Origin: Lentilactobacillus hilgardii DSM 20176 = ATCC 8290
GTDB taxonomy: Bacteria; Bacillota; Bacilli; Lactobacillales; Lactobacillaceae
Direction of reading: 5' to 3'
Assembly (NCBI RefSeq): GCF_000159315.1
Contig: NZ_GG669992.1
Location: 407,150 to 471,149 of the forward strand
Length of the DNA stretch: 64,000 nucleotides
Made by a program: the position numbers and the translations under genes. The notes below the pieces were generated by a model. The model was not told where the DNA came from and did not search any database. It saw only the letters and a list, made by a program, of their open reading frames with translations. Positions within the stretch are counted from its first letter, which is position 1; each line of letters begins with the position of its first letter. This document shows positions 17,355 through 25,487 of the stretch, in pieces.

Positions 17355-17512
17355 GTCCGCAGCGATGCGGACGCAATTCACGCGTTCGCGTCTGAGTGGT
17401 GCAGAGTCAATGCTTTGTTGTTGACCGCTAGACGCAAAAGTCTGGCTGGGTCAACTACCAATTCTTTACGAGTTTAGTAAACCGGCTGGATATCATTCTA
17501 GCCGGTTTTTTT
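17355..17512 (+). promoter_or_regulatory. transcription attenuator of the aro operon
   Basis: GTCCGC/GCGGAC hairpin (17355-17360 with 17367-17372); GCGTCT (17388-17393) with AGACGC (17430-17435); GCTAGAC (17427-17433) with GTCTGGC (17440-17446); TCTGGCTGG (17441-17449) can pair with the 5' arm of the terminator. Terminator AACCGGCTGGA (17480-17490) with TCTAGCCGGTT (17497-17507), then a T-run. The order and several sequence blocks (CGCGTTCGCGTCT, GCTAGACGC, AATTCTTTACG) repeat those at 10806-10962. Confidence 0.8.
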
Positions 17513-17538
17513 CTTAAAAAAAATACGAGGTGGGATAA

Positions 17539-17853
17539 ATGTTGACGAAAACAGATCCAGCGTGGAACAGTTCAAAGGAATTGACCAAAGCCAGAAAACA
17601 GATCAATCAACTTGATGAATCAATTGTGGCGTTATTGGCGAAACGGTTTGAAACAGCTGCCAGAATTGGCAGTATCAAAGAGAAGCAAGGGCTACCGGTT
17701 TTTGATCCGACTCGTGAAGATGCCGTACTTGAAAGGGTCACATCATTTGATCCTAATAGAGATACCAGACAATATCTCTGGAACATTTATCGATCGATTA
17801 TGGAAAATACCAGGCAATTTGAACACGATTCAAAAGAAAAGCCTAAAAAATAG
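17539..17853 (+). CDS. chorismate mutase, AroQ class
   Basis: The 104-residue all-helical enzyme converts chorismate to prephenate, the precursor of Phe and Tyr. Motifs: ARKQINQLDESIVALLAKRF (helix 1 with catalytic Arg and the family LD pair), ARIGSIKEKQGLPVFDPTRE and the C-terminal YRSIMENTRQFE helix. Free-standing, not fused to prephenate dehydratase or dehydrogenase. GAGGTGG precedes the ATG. First gene of the operon behind the Phe/Tyr attenuator; 12 bases before aroC. Confidence 0.93.
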   Translation: MLTKTDPAWNSSKELTKARKQINQLDESIVALLAKRFETAARIGSIKEKQGLPVFDPTREDAVLERVTSFDPNRDTRQYLWNIYRSIMENTRQFEHDSKEKPKK

Positions 17854-17865
17854 GGGGAAAATACA

Positions 17866-19035
17866 TTGCTTAACTACTTAACCGCAGGAGAATCTCACGG
17901 GCCACAATTAACAGGAATAATTGAAGGCGTTCCTTCCGGCCTACGTTTGGATATTGATGAAATTAATGAACAGTTAAAGAAACGTCAAGGCGGATATGGG
18001 CGAGGCAATCGCCAAAAGATCGAGCATGATCAGGTCACGGTTGTTGGCGGCGTTCGGCACGGGATCACCTTGGGATCGCCAATTGCCCTGGTCGTTAATA
18101 ACCGTGACCACGCTCATTGGAATGAGATCATGAATCCAACAAGTCCAGAAACACCGGAAAATACATTACGAAAAGTGGAACGACCACGCCCCGGTCACGC
18201 GGATTTAGTCGGTGGGATGAAATATCGTCACCATGATCTAAGAAATGTGCTTGAACGTTCGTCAGCTCGTGAAACGGCCATTCGAGTAGCTGTAGGATCT
18301 GTTTGCAAACAACTATTAAAGCAAGTCGGTATTCAGCTTACTGGTTATGTTGAACAAATTGGGCCGATTTCCACGGATGATAAACCGGAATTAAATGTTT
18401 CTAAAATTGAATCAGAGATTAATCATAATGATTTGCGAATTATCGATCAGTCCAAAGTAGAGCAGATTCATGAATTGATTGATAAGACCAGAAAAGACGG
18501 TGATACGCTTGGCGGCATCATTCGAGTAGTCGCTACAAATGTTCCGGCCGGACTTGGCAGCTATATTAGTTGGGATACCAAACTAGACGGTAAATTGGCT
18601 GCTGCTGTTATGGGAGTTAACGCGATGAAGGGCGTTGAAATTGGTGATGGTTTTAAAGCAGCTACCAGTTATGGCAGTCAGGTAATGGATGAGATTGACT
18701 GGAGTAAAGAAGACGGGTTTTCCAGGGAAACGGATCATCTTGGCGGCTTTGAGGGTGGTATGACTAACGGGATGCCTATTATTGTAAAAGCAGCGATGAA
18801 GCCGATTCCAACCCTGTATAAACCACTACAGAGTGTCGATATTAATACCAAAGAAATTAAAAAAGCCAATGTTGAACGTTCGGATACAACAGCAATTGTT
18901 CCAGCATCAATTGTGATTGAAAGTGTTGTTGCAATTGAGCTGGCAAAGGCATTGACGGACAAATTTGATGGTGATAATGTTCAGCGAATGCAGGAACAAG
19001 TTGCTGCGTACAGAAATGAATTGAAAAATTTCTAG
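17866..19035 (+). CDS. aroC: chorismate synthase
   Basis: The 389-residue enzyme makes chorismate from EPSP using reduced FMN. Landmarks: LTAGESHGPQLTGIIEGVPS at the start, GRGNRQKIEHD, RPRPGHADLVGGMKYRH, and RSSARETAIRVAVGS. Length is standard. Translation begins at TTG (17866), with TAGGGGGAAA 6-14 bases upstream; no better ATG is available before the conserved start. The weak start codon may lower its output relative to neighbours. Confidence 0.96.
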   Translation: MLNYLTAGESHGPQLTGIIEGVPSGLRLDIDEINEQLKKRQGGYGRGNRQKIEHDQVTVVGGVRHGITLGSPIALVVNNRDHAHWNEIMNPTSPETPENTLRKVERPRPGHADLVGGMKYRHHDLRNVLERSSARETAIRVAVGSVCKQLLKQVGIQLTGYVEQIGPISTDDKPELNVSKIESEINHNDLRIIDQSKVEQIHELIDKTRKDGDTLGGIIRVVATNVPAGLGSYISWDTKLDGKLAAAVMGVNAMKGVEIGDGFKAATSYGSQVMDEIDWSKEDGFSRETDHLGGFEGGMTNGMPIIVKAAMKPIPTLYKPLQSVDINTKEIKKANVERSDTTAIVPASIVIESVVAIELAKALTDKFDGDNVQRMQEQVAAYRNELKNF

Positions 19036-19046
19036 GAGGGAAGCTA

Positions 19047-20351
19047 ATGAAAAAGTTATCAGATAAACTCAAAACCGGGCTGCATGGTGAATTATCGGTT
19101 CCCGGCGATAAGAGTATTTCTCATCGGGGAATTATGTTTGGCGCTGTCAGTGAAGGCCGGACGACCTTACATCATTTCTTAACTGCCGAGGATTGCTTAT
19201 CTACTTTAAAAGCTTTCCAACAGCTTGGTGTACCAATTAAACGCGATGGTGAAACGGTTGAAATTGAGGGTGTCGGCCTTCATGGATTAAAACAATCGGG
19301 TAACCCTTTGGATATGGGAAATTCCGGTACAACAACCCGGTTAATTATGGGATTATTGGCTGGACAAAATTTTGATTCGACTTTATTTGGAGATGATTCA
19401 TTATCAAAGCGTCCTATGAAGCGGGTAAGCGAACCGCTAGCCGAAATGGGTGCTGACATTTGTGTGACGGATGGGCATTTGCCGGCAAGAATTCATGGGC
19501 AGAAGTTGCATGCAATTGATTATCAGTTGAAGGTTGCCAGTGCTCAGGTGAAGAGTGCGTTGATTCTGGCGGCTATTCAGGCTGATCAACCTTCTACATT
19601 AATTGAAAAATTGCCTACTCGAAATCATACGGAAAAAATGTTAAATGCGTTTGGCGCCAATATTCAAACAATGGCCGATAACGTCACTATTAAGGTCAAT
19701 CCACAACCGAAACTAACAGGAATCGATTTAACGGTTCCCGGAGATATGTCTTCGGCAGCTTTCTTCCTGGTTGCAGCTACTTTAGTTCCTAATTCAAAAT
19801 TGACATTGAAGAATGTTGGGGTTAATGAAACGCGAACCGGTTTGCTGTCAATCTTAAAACGAATGGGTGGCAAGGTGATCGAACGCCATCGTAATGATTC
19901 CGGTGAACCAACTGCAGATTTGGTTGTTTCCAGCGCTGAATTAAAACCAATTGAAATTGGTGCGGAAGAAATTCCGGCCGTTATTGATGAATTACCGTTG
20001 GTCGCTTTGTTGGCTGCAAAAGCAAATGGCATCAGTAAGATTACCGGTGCCGGCGAACTACGTGTTAAAGAAACAGATCGGATTGCGGCTGTTGTTCAGG
20101 AGTTTTCTAAGCTGGGAATTGCCATCCGTGAATTACCAGACGGTTTTGTGATTGACGGTGCCAAGCCTTGGCACGTTGAAAAGACCAAATTGGATAGTCA
20201 CGGAGATCATCGAATCGGGATGACACTTGCCATCGCATCATTATTGTTGGATGAGCAGCTTCAGCTTAATGGTGCAGAGAGTGTTAATATTTCATATCCT
20301 GAGTTTTTTGATGATTTGGCAAGCGTTACAAATATTGAAAGTTATTCATAA
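19047..20351 (+). CDS. aroA: EPSP synthase (3-phosphoshikimate 1-carboxyvinyltransferase)
   Basis: The 434-residue enzyme joins phosphoenolpyruvate to shikimate 3-phosphate. Motifs: LSVPGDKSISHRGIMFGAVS (PEP and substrate binding), GNSGTTTRLIMGLLAG, SKRPMKRVSEPLAEMGA, and the C-terminal RVKETDRIAAV and DSHGDHRIGM. Length and motifs are normal. AGGAGGG precedes the ATG by 6 bases. The gap to aroC is 11 bases. Confidence 0.96.
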   Translation: MKKLSDKLKTGLHGELSVPGDKSISHRGIMFGAVSEGRTTLHHFLTAEDCLSTLKAFQQLGVPIKRDGETVEIEGVGLHGLKQSGNPLDMGNSGTTTRLIMGLLAGQNFDSTLFGDDSLSKRPMKRVSEPLAEMGADICVTDGHLPARIHGQKLHAIDYQLKVASAQVKSALILAAIQADQPSTLIEKLPTRNHTEKMLNAFGANIQTMADNVTIKVNPQPKLTGIDLTVPGDMSSAAFFLVAATLVPNSKLTLKNVGVNETRTGLLSILKRMGGKVIERHRNDSGEPTADLVVSSAELKPIEIGAEEIPAVIDELPLVALLAAKANGISKITGAGELRVKETDRIAAVVQEFSKLGIAIRELPDGFVIDGAKPWHVEKTKLDSHGDHRIGMTLAIASLLLDEQLQLNGAESVNISYPEFFDDLASVTNIESYS

Positions 20352-20368
20352 ATTGAGGTGGAAAAGTC

Positions 20369-21226
20369 ATGACAACAGTGCTGATTAGTGGATTGGGGTT
20401 AATTGGCAGCTCAATTGCAAGGGTGATTAAACAAGAAAATTCGGAAATTGAAATCATCGGTAGTGATCCTGATGATGAATCCGCCCAGTTTTTACTTGAG
20501 CATCACTTGATTGATGACCGACAAGTATTTACAAATGCGGTTCCCTTAGCAGACTTTATCATTTTAGCCGGACCGGTTTCCGTGGTTATTAGACAGATCA
20601 ATGAATTGATAACCTTACCGCTGAAACCGGATGTATTTGTAACGGATGTTGGTAGTACCAAAGAAGCAATTATGGATGCCGCCAAACCTTTAATAAGTGA
20701 AGGTGTTAATTTTGTCGGGGGGCATCCAATGGCTGGATCGGACAAATCGGGAAGTCGATCCGGAAAGCTGGATTTGTTTGATCATGCAGTTTATTTTGTT
20801 GTTGGTGGGACAACAGCCAATCCCAAATTGGTGCAGTTTCAGAATCTTTTAAGTGCTGCTCATCTTCGTTGGCAAGTGATTTCCGCATCGTTACATGATC
20901 AGTTAGTCAGTGAGATAAGCCACGTTCCCCATGTCATCGCGGTGACACTGGTTAACACGATTGCCGACGACCTTAGTCGTAATCCGGATGCACTTAAAGC
21001 TGCGGCAGGGGGCTTTCGAGATACCACTCGAATTGCTGCTTCAGATCCAACTATGTGGACAGCCATTATGATGAGCAATGCGGAATTGATCAATCACGAG
21101 CTATCCAAATTTCAACAACATCTGTCTCATTTTCAAACAGCACTTGAAGCACGTGATGAAGAAGAGATTAAAAATATTTTCAAGAATGCACAAGCTGTCA
21201 GAAAATCATTAGATGAAAGGAAATGA
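20369..21226 (+). CDS. tyrA: prephenate dehydrogenase
   Basis: The 285-residue enzyme oxidises prephenate to 4-hydroxyphenylpyruvate with NAD+. It starts with a Rossmann fold (VLISGLGLIGSSIARVI) and contains VGGHPMAGSDKSG (substrate site His), VSEISHVPHVIAV, and GGFRDTTRIAASDPTMW. No ACT domain is fused. GAGGTGG precedes ATG. No prephenate dehydratase gene lies in this operon, so phenylalanine synthesis must be completed elsewhere or not at all. Confidence 0.94.
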   Translation: MTTVLISGLGLIGSSIARVIKQENSEIEIIGSDPDDESAQFLLEHHLIDDRQVFTNAVPLADFIILAGPVSVVIRQINELITLPLKPDVFVTDVGSTKEAIMDAAKPLISEGVNFVGGHPMAGSDKSGSRSGKLDLFDHAVYFVVGGTTANPKLVQFQNLLSAAHLRWQVISASLHDQLVSEISHVPHVIAVTLVNTIADDLSRNPDALKAAAGGFRDTTRIAASDPTMWTAIMMSNAELINHELSKFQQHLSHFQTALEARDEEEIKNIFKNAQAVRKSLDERK

Positions 21227-21232
21227 CAATTA

Positions 21233-21739
21233 ATGAAAGCAATTTTAGTTGGATTTATGGGAAGTGGTAAAACCACCGTTGGTCGATTGCTCGCAAACCA
21301 AATTCAGGTACCTTATCATGACTTGGACGATGTGATCGTTCATAATGCCGGCAAGTCGATTCAGCAAATATTTGACGATCAGGGCGAGAATACATTTAGA
21401 ATGTTGGAGCATGATGCCTTGATGAACTCGCTTGGAGATGAAGGAATATTGGGAACAGGTGGCGGGACACCTATTCAACCCGCTAATTTTGAACTGTTGC
21501 TTCAGACGACCGTCCCCGTTGTATTATTGGATGTTCTTCCCGAAACGATTTTGGCCCGTCTAAGAGGTGATAGTGGTCGTCCACTAGCTAAAAAGTTAGG
21601 GTTGGCTGGTTTGATTGATTTAAAGCATGAACGGGATGACAAATATAATCAGGTGAGTGACATCCGTATTGCGACGGATAGCTTAACGCCTGAACAAGTC
21701 GTTGAGAAAATTATGCAGGAACTTTCAGTATTGAAATAG
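21233..21739 (+). CDS. aroK: shikimate kinase
   Basis: The 168-residue enzyme phosphorylates shikimate with ATP. P-loop GFMGSGKTTVGRLLA, shikimate-binding DLDD and FRMLEHDAL, GTGGGTP, and lid Arg residues in RLRGDSGRPLAKK are all visible. It starts 6 bases after tyrA ends, with AAAGGAAA just before. Length is normal. Confidence 0.95.
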   Translation: MKAILVGFMGSGKTTVGRLLANQIQVPYHDLDDVIVHNAGKSIQQIFDDQGENTFRMLEHDALMNSLGDEGILGTGGGTPIQPANFELLLQTTVPVVLLDVLPETILARLRGDSGRPLAKKLGLAGLIDLKHERDDKYNQVSDIRIATDSLTPEQVVEKIMQELSVLK

Positions 21740-21768
21740 TAAGTTATTAACGAGAGAGTGGTGTCATT

Positions 21769-22641
21769 ATGATTGACGGTCATACAAAACTTTATGGATT
21801 ATTGGCGCACCCGGCTGCTCATAGTTTGTCGCCCTTAATACATAACACAAGCTTTAAAGTTACAGGAATTAATGGTGTTTATTTGGCTTTTGACGTCATG
21901 CCTAATGAGCTGCAAACATCTGTTGATGCAATTAGGACAATGGCAATTGGTGGTGTGAACCTATCAATGCCCTTAAAAACAACTGTGATTCCGTTACTTG
22001 ATGAGATTACATCAAGGGCCGAGCGGCTAAATGCGGTCAATACGGTTATTAATCGGGATGGTAAGCTGGTCGGTGATACAACAGATGGACAAGGCTTTAT
22101 TGATGCGCTGAAGTATCAGAATGTTAGTGTTGAGGATAAAACGCTGACTGTTTTGGGTGCAGGTGGTGCAGGCAGATCGATTATTGCCGCTGCTGTTGAA
22201 GCCGGTGCTGCCAAAATCAATGTGTTTAAAAGACAAAATCAGACTTTTAAGTCACGAAAAGAACAACTGGAAAGCTGGTCCAGCGTGATTTCAGTAATCC
22301 CTTACGAGGATGATGACGCAATGCAGGAGTCAGTTGCGTCAAGTCAGATTGTCAGTAATTCAACGAATATTGGCATGAGTCAAGATAATCATTTACCGAT
22401 TAGCCAAGCGGTGTTGGCCAGATTAACACCGCATCATGTTGTAACGGATGCCATTTATTTTCCGCTTGAAACGCCCTTTGTAAAGGCTGCTAAAGATAGA
22501 GGATGCCAAACATTTAATGGCATTGGTATGTTGGTACACCAGGCAGCAGGATCCTTCTTTGAATGGACTGGACAAAAAATGCCGGTTAACGACGTTATTA
22601 GTGCCGTAAATCAAGAAATTGTTAAAAGAGAGCACGATTAA
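21769..22641 (+). CDS. aroE: shikimate dehydrogenase
   Basis: The 290-residue enzyme reduces 3-dehydroshikimate with NADPH. Substrate site SLSPLIHNTSF, NLSMPLKTTVIPLLDE with the catalytic Lys, NTVINRDGKLVGDTTDGQGF with the catalytic Asp, and nucleotide site LGAGGAGRSIIAAAVEAGA are present. The last gene of the operon. AroB and DAHP synthase are absent from the window, while aroD is at 12.5-13.2 kb. Confidence 0.94.
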   Translation: MIDGHTKLYGLLAHPAAHSLSPLIHNTSFKVTGINGVYLAFDVMPNELQTSVDAIRTMAIGGVNLSMPLKTTVIPLLDEITSRAERLNAVNTVINRDGKLVGDTTDGQGFIDALKYQNVSVEDKTLTVLGAGGAGRSIIAAAVEAGAAKINVFKRQNQTFKSRKEQLESWSSVISVIPYEDDDAMQESVASSQIVSNSTNIGMSQDNHLPISQAVLARLTPHHVVTDAIYFPLETPFVKAAKDRGCQTFNGIGMLVHQAAGSFFEWTGQKMPVNDVISAVNQEIVKREHD

Positions 22642-22734
22642 GTGTTTACTAAAAAATAATTAACAACTATTCTCCCCGCCACTAACTATTTGGTGGTATA
22701 TTTAATCTATTCACTAGGTAAATAGAATTGATGA

Positions 22735-22822
22735 CATTAGGGGAGCCCACCGGCTGAGACGTGATTAATATGCGAACCCTTTGAACCTGATCTGGTTAAA
22801 TCCAGCGTAGGAAAACTGTCGG
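22735..22822 (+). ncRNA. TPP riboswitch (THI element)
   Basis: The conserved parts GGGGAGCCC and CTGAGA (22740-22759) and then GAACCCTTTGAACCTGATC and TGGTTAAATCCAGCGTAGG are as in known TPP aptamers. Thiamine pyrophosphate binding should lower expression of the gene at 22878, a thiamine-precursor transporter component. Confidence 0.95.
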
Positions 22823-22830
22823 CTTGGGAC

Positions 22831-22875
22831 CCTCCTTCTGTTGTCGTTATGCTCGAAACGGACGGAGGATTTTTA
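22831..22875 (+). promoter_or_regulatory. expression platform hairpin of the TPP riboswitch
   Basis: CCTCC (22831-22835) can pair with GGAGG (22864-22868), and flanking TTCTG with CGGAC pair partly. GGAGG is the ribosome binding site of the next gene and is followed by ATTTTTATT. The hairpin could hide the site, terminate, or both. Confidence 0.6.
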
Positions 22876-22877
22876 TT

Positions 22878-23390
22878 ATGAATCGATCGGCTACATATAA
22901 AATGATTTTAACAGCATTATTATCTGCCTTAGGAGTTGTTGGCGGTAGTATGTTTGAATTCACGATTGGGGTTGCTAAAGTTGCGCCGATGCAGCATCTT
23001 ATTAATTTGATTTCCGGTGTGCTTGTCGGACCATGGTGGGCAATTACACAAGCTTTTATCACCTCATTGATTAGAAACATTTTGGGAACTGGTACGGTAC
23101 TCGCATTTCCTGGCAGTATGATTGGTGCCTTTTGTGTTGGCTGGCTCTTTCAGAAAACCAGGAATCTGTTTGTGGCCGCCTGTGGGGAATTAGTTGGAAC
23201 CGGCATTATTGGTGCTATTGTTGCCTATCCGGTTGCAAAATGGCTTATGGGCGTAAATGGCGCACTCTGGTTGTTTGTTCCGAGCTTTTTCCTAAGTGCT
23301 CTGGTGGGCGTTATGATCGGTTATGTGATCTTGCTAAGTATGTGGAAACAAATTATTTCTCCACAATTAAAGAAGCTCGATAAAAAGTAG
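22878..23390 (+). CDS. thiW: ThiW-family ECF transporter S component
   Basis: The 170-residue integral membrane protein has about five hydrophobic segments. The stretch VVGGSMFEFTIGVAKVAPMQ, then HLINLISGVLVGPWWAITQA, is typical of ThiW, the substrate-binding subunit for the thiazole precursor of thiamine, served by a shared ECF energising module encoded elsewhere. GGAGG stands 9 bases before ATG. The TPP riboswitch upstream independently supports the role. Confidence 0.92.
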   Translation: MNRSATYKMILTALLSALGVVGGSMFEFTIGVAKVAPMQHLINLISGVLVGPWWAITQAFITSLIRNILGTGTVLAFPGSMIGAFCVGWLFQKTRNLFVAACGELVGTGIIGAIVAYPVAKWLMGVNGALWLFVPSFFLSALVGVMIGYVILLSMWKQIISPQLKKLDKK

Positions 23391-23436
23391 TTAGGCTTTG
23401 AAGATGGCAGGGATTAAAGCGATCATTATGAGATAG

Positions 23437-23477
23437 AAAAACGTACTCGTCGAAATTTAATCGGCGAGTACGTTTTT
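23437..23477. terminator. bidirectional terminator between thiW and the sugar permease
   Basis: ACGTACTCG with CGAGTACGT form the stem, flanked by an A-run on the left and a T-run on the right, so it can serve both convergent genes. Confidence 0.85.
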
Positions 23478-23494
23478 GGGCTTCGGATTTATTT

Positions 23495-24859
23495 TTAATG
23501 CTCAGCAACTTCGTCTGGATGTTTCTTTTCAAAACGATATTCAAAGTAGAAGTAGCTTGTAATTAATAAGTAGCAGATAGCTGGTACGATGAATGATAAT
23601 TGCATTGAACCGCTGAAATCGGAAACCAATCCTTGAATGGCAGGGATGATTGCACCACCAATTAAGGACATTACAATGATTGCCCCAGCCGTTTCAGTAT
23701 ATTTCTTTTCTGTTACGGCATCGAGTGTATGAGTGTAGATGGTTGGCCATTCTGGGCCAAAGAAGAAACTGGTCATAATGGCAGCATAAACAGCAGTCAT
23801 ATTTGGAACGGTAAATGTAATGATTAATGATAGCGTTCCGAGAAGGGAGTAAGTAGTTAAAACGCCTGTGATCGAAAACTTGCTCATGAATATGTTTGCG
23901 ATTAGTTTTCCAACAAACCAAGCGATATAACTATAAATCATAAATGTTGAAGCGGCACTATCGGTGATTTTATCATTTAGATTCAATGCCAAACGGATCG
24001 TGAATGACCACACAGTTGTTTGAAGCCCTGCGTAAATAAATTGAGTTAGAACGCCCTTCTTGAAGCGGGCATTTCCCCAAAGGTATTTAATTGTTTCTGC
24101 CAGGCTTGGTTTTTCTTCCTGAGCTTCCATTCCTTCTTCAGTTGGTTCTGCAGTAGCCTTTGCGCGTGGCATGGGTGATAATGCAAAGATAATAAGCATA
24201 ATGATCAAAACGGCTAAAATGTATTTATAGGGACGCAGAGTTAGCTGCAGCATTTGTTCACCGTAGGCAATTCTTGCTGCACCATGCATAGTGCTCATCT
24301 TTTCGGAAAGATTGCCAACACTGCCGAAAATGAGGTACTTGCCGAGAAGAATTCCGGCAATATCTCCCAGTGGAACCAAAGTTTGTGAGAAGTTCAAGCG
24401 CATTGTGGCGTATTTTTTTGGTCCAAGCATTGAACTATAAGTATCACAAGAAGTTTCCAAGAAACTCAAACCAATTGCGATTGCAAAAATCGCAACCAAG
24501 AACATGGAGTATGTAGCGACTCTTGATGCAGGGAAAAAGAGGGCACACCCGAGAATGTAAAAGATAAGGCCGGTCATAATGGCAAACTTGTAACTTTGTT
24601 TCTTAATGATTAATGATGCCGGAATCGCAATTAGGAAATAGCCACCATAAAATGCACTTTGTACGAATGCGGTTGCGGCATCGTTTAACATAAAAACAGT
24701 TTTGAACTGTGTGATTAAGATGTCGTTTAGGCTGGCTGCCGCACCCCAAAGCGGAAAGATCATTGAAACCAGTAGAAATTGAAAAATGGGTGTTTTACTG
24801 AGATAACCGTCTGATAGTTGAGTCCAACTATGGGTCTTTTTAGCTGACATAAGTTCCAT
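23495..24859 (-). CDS. MFS sugar:H+ symporter, FucP-like
   Basis: The 454-residue transporter has about 12 membrane segments and the FucP-type N-terminal part FLLVSMIFPLWGAAASLNDI, then FVQSAFYGGYFLIAIPASLI, and GLSFLETSCDTYSS. FucP relatives carry L-fucose or other sugars with protons. It begins 54 bases after rbsD, and with that partner ribose is a plausible substrate, though the motif class alone does not decide. The start at 24859 has AGGAGG 12 bases upstream; an in-frame ATG at 24910 overlaps the rbsD end and has none. Confidence 0.85.
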   Translation of the reverse strand: MELMSAKKTHSWTQLSDGYLSKTPIFQFLLVSMIFPLWGAAASLNDILITQFKTVFMLNDAATAFVQSAFYGGYFLIAIPASLIIKKQSYKFAIMTGLIFYILGCALFFPASRVATYSMFLVAIFAIAIGLSFLETSCDTYSSMLGPKKYATMRLNFSQTLVPLGDIAGILLGKYLIFGSVGNLSEKMSTMHGAARIAYGEQMLQLTLRPYKYILAVLIIMLIIFALSPMPRAKATAEPTEEGMEAQEEKPSLAETIKYLWGNARFKKGVLTQFIYAGLQTTVWSFTIRLALNLNDKITDSAASTFMIYSYIAWFVGKLIANIFMSKFSITGVLTTYSLLGTLSLIITFTVPNMTAVYAAIMTSFFFGPEWPTIYTHTLDAVTEKKYTETAGAIIVMSLIGGAIIPAIQGLVSDFSGSMQLSFIVPAICYLLITSYFYFEYRFEKKHPDEVAEH

Positions 24860-24913
24860 GTTAATTAAATCCTCCTGAATAAATTGTTTGATAAAACGCT
24901 TTACTTTCAAAAA

Positions 24914-25309
24914 CTAGAATGTAACGCCCGACTCCAGAATAATATTCGAAAAGGGGGTCATTTCACCTGTACGGACAAAAGCGTGGGTTTTTGCCAAGTC
25001 TTTTTTTAATTGAGTGTGGGGCACATATTCGATCGCAACATTTGGCAAAGTTTTTTTAATCTCAGAAAGCTGCTCGGGGTTTTGAGTTTTAATTTCTTCC
25101 GCCAAATAAATCTTTTGTACTTCAAGTTCAGTTAAAATGTTTTTTAAAACTTGTTGAAAGCTTGGCAAGCCTTTAGATAATGCCAAGTCGATTTTTTTAG
25201 TTCCCATCGGAACCGGCATTCCGGCATCGCCAATACTTAGCCAATCCATATGGCCCATGTTGGCAATTACTGTTGATAGTTCTGAATTAATGACATCTGT
25301 TTTCTTCAT
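24914..25309 (-). CDS. rbsD: D-ribose pyranase
   Basis: The 131-residue protein belongs to the RbsD/FucU mutarotase family: [20 protein letters not shown] with the active His, then [20 protein letters not shown], and a C-terminal [14 protein letters not shown]. It interconverts pyranose and furanose forms of ribose. AAAGGAG lies 8-10 bases before the ATG at 25309. Probably cotranscribed with the downstream FucP-like permease, an arrangement that suggests a ribose-uptake unit. Confidence 0.92.
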   Translation of the reverse strand: MKKTDVINSELSTVIANMGHMDWLSIGDAGMPVPMGTKKIDLALSKGLPSFQQVLKNILTELEVQKIYLAEEIKTQNPEQLSEIKKTLPNVAIEYVPHTQLKKDLAKTHAFVRTGEMTPFSNIILESGVTF

Positions 25310-25422
25310 GATCAAATTCTCCTTTAAAGCTTTAACGATTTAATAAAAGGTTTTACTTAAAATTTCATAATTGAATATTAACATGTTCTGCAAGGGCTTT
25401 CAAGAGATTTTTTTAAAAGGGA

Positions 25423-25473
25423 TAAAAAAAAGACGCAAACTTTGCTTAAATTCCCAAGCAATCAACGTTGCGT
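25423..25473 (-). terminator. intrinsic terminator after the lacI-type gene
   Basis: ACGCAA...AAGCA type arms (25433-25447 with 25456-25473) are followed on the minus strand by a run of eight T (A-run at 25424-25431). Confidence 0.75.
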
Positions 25474-25487
25474 TAATTAGTAAAAAT

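Noticed and set aside
19664..20032. Open frame opposite aroA
   Set aside because: Shadow of a highly conserved gene; no independent signals.
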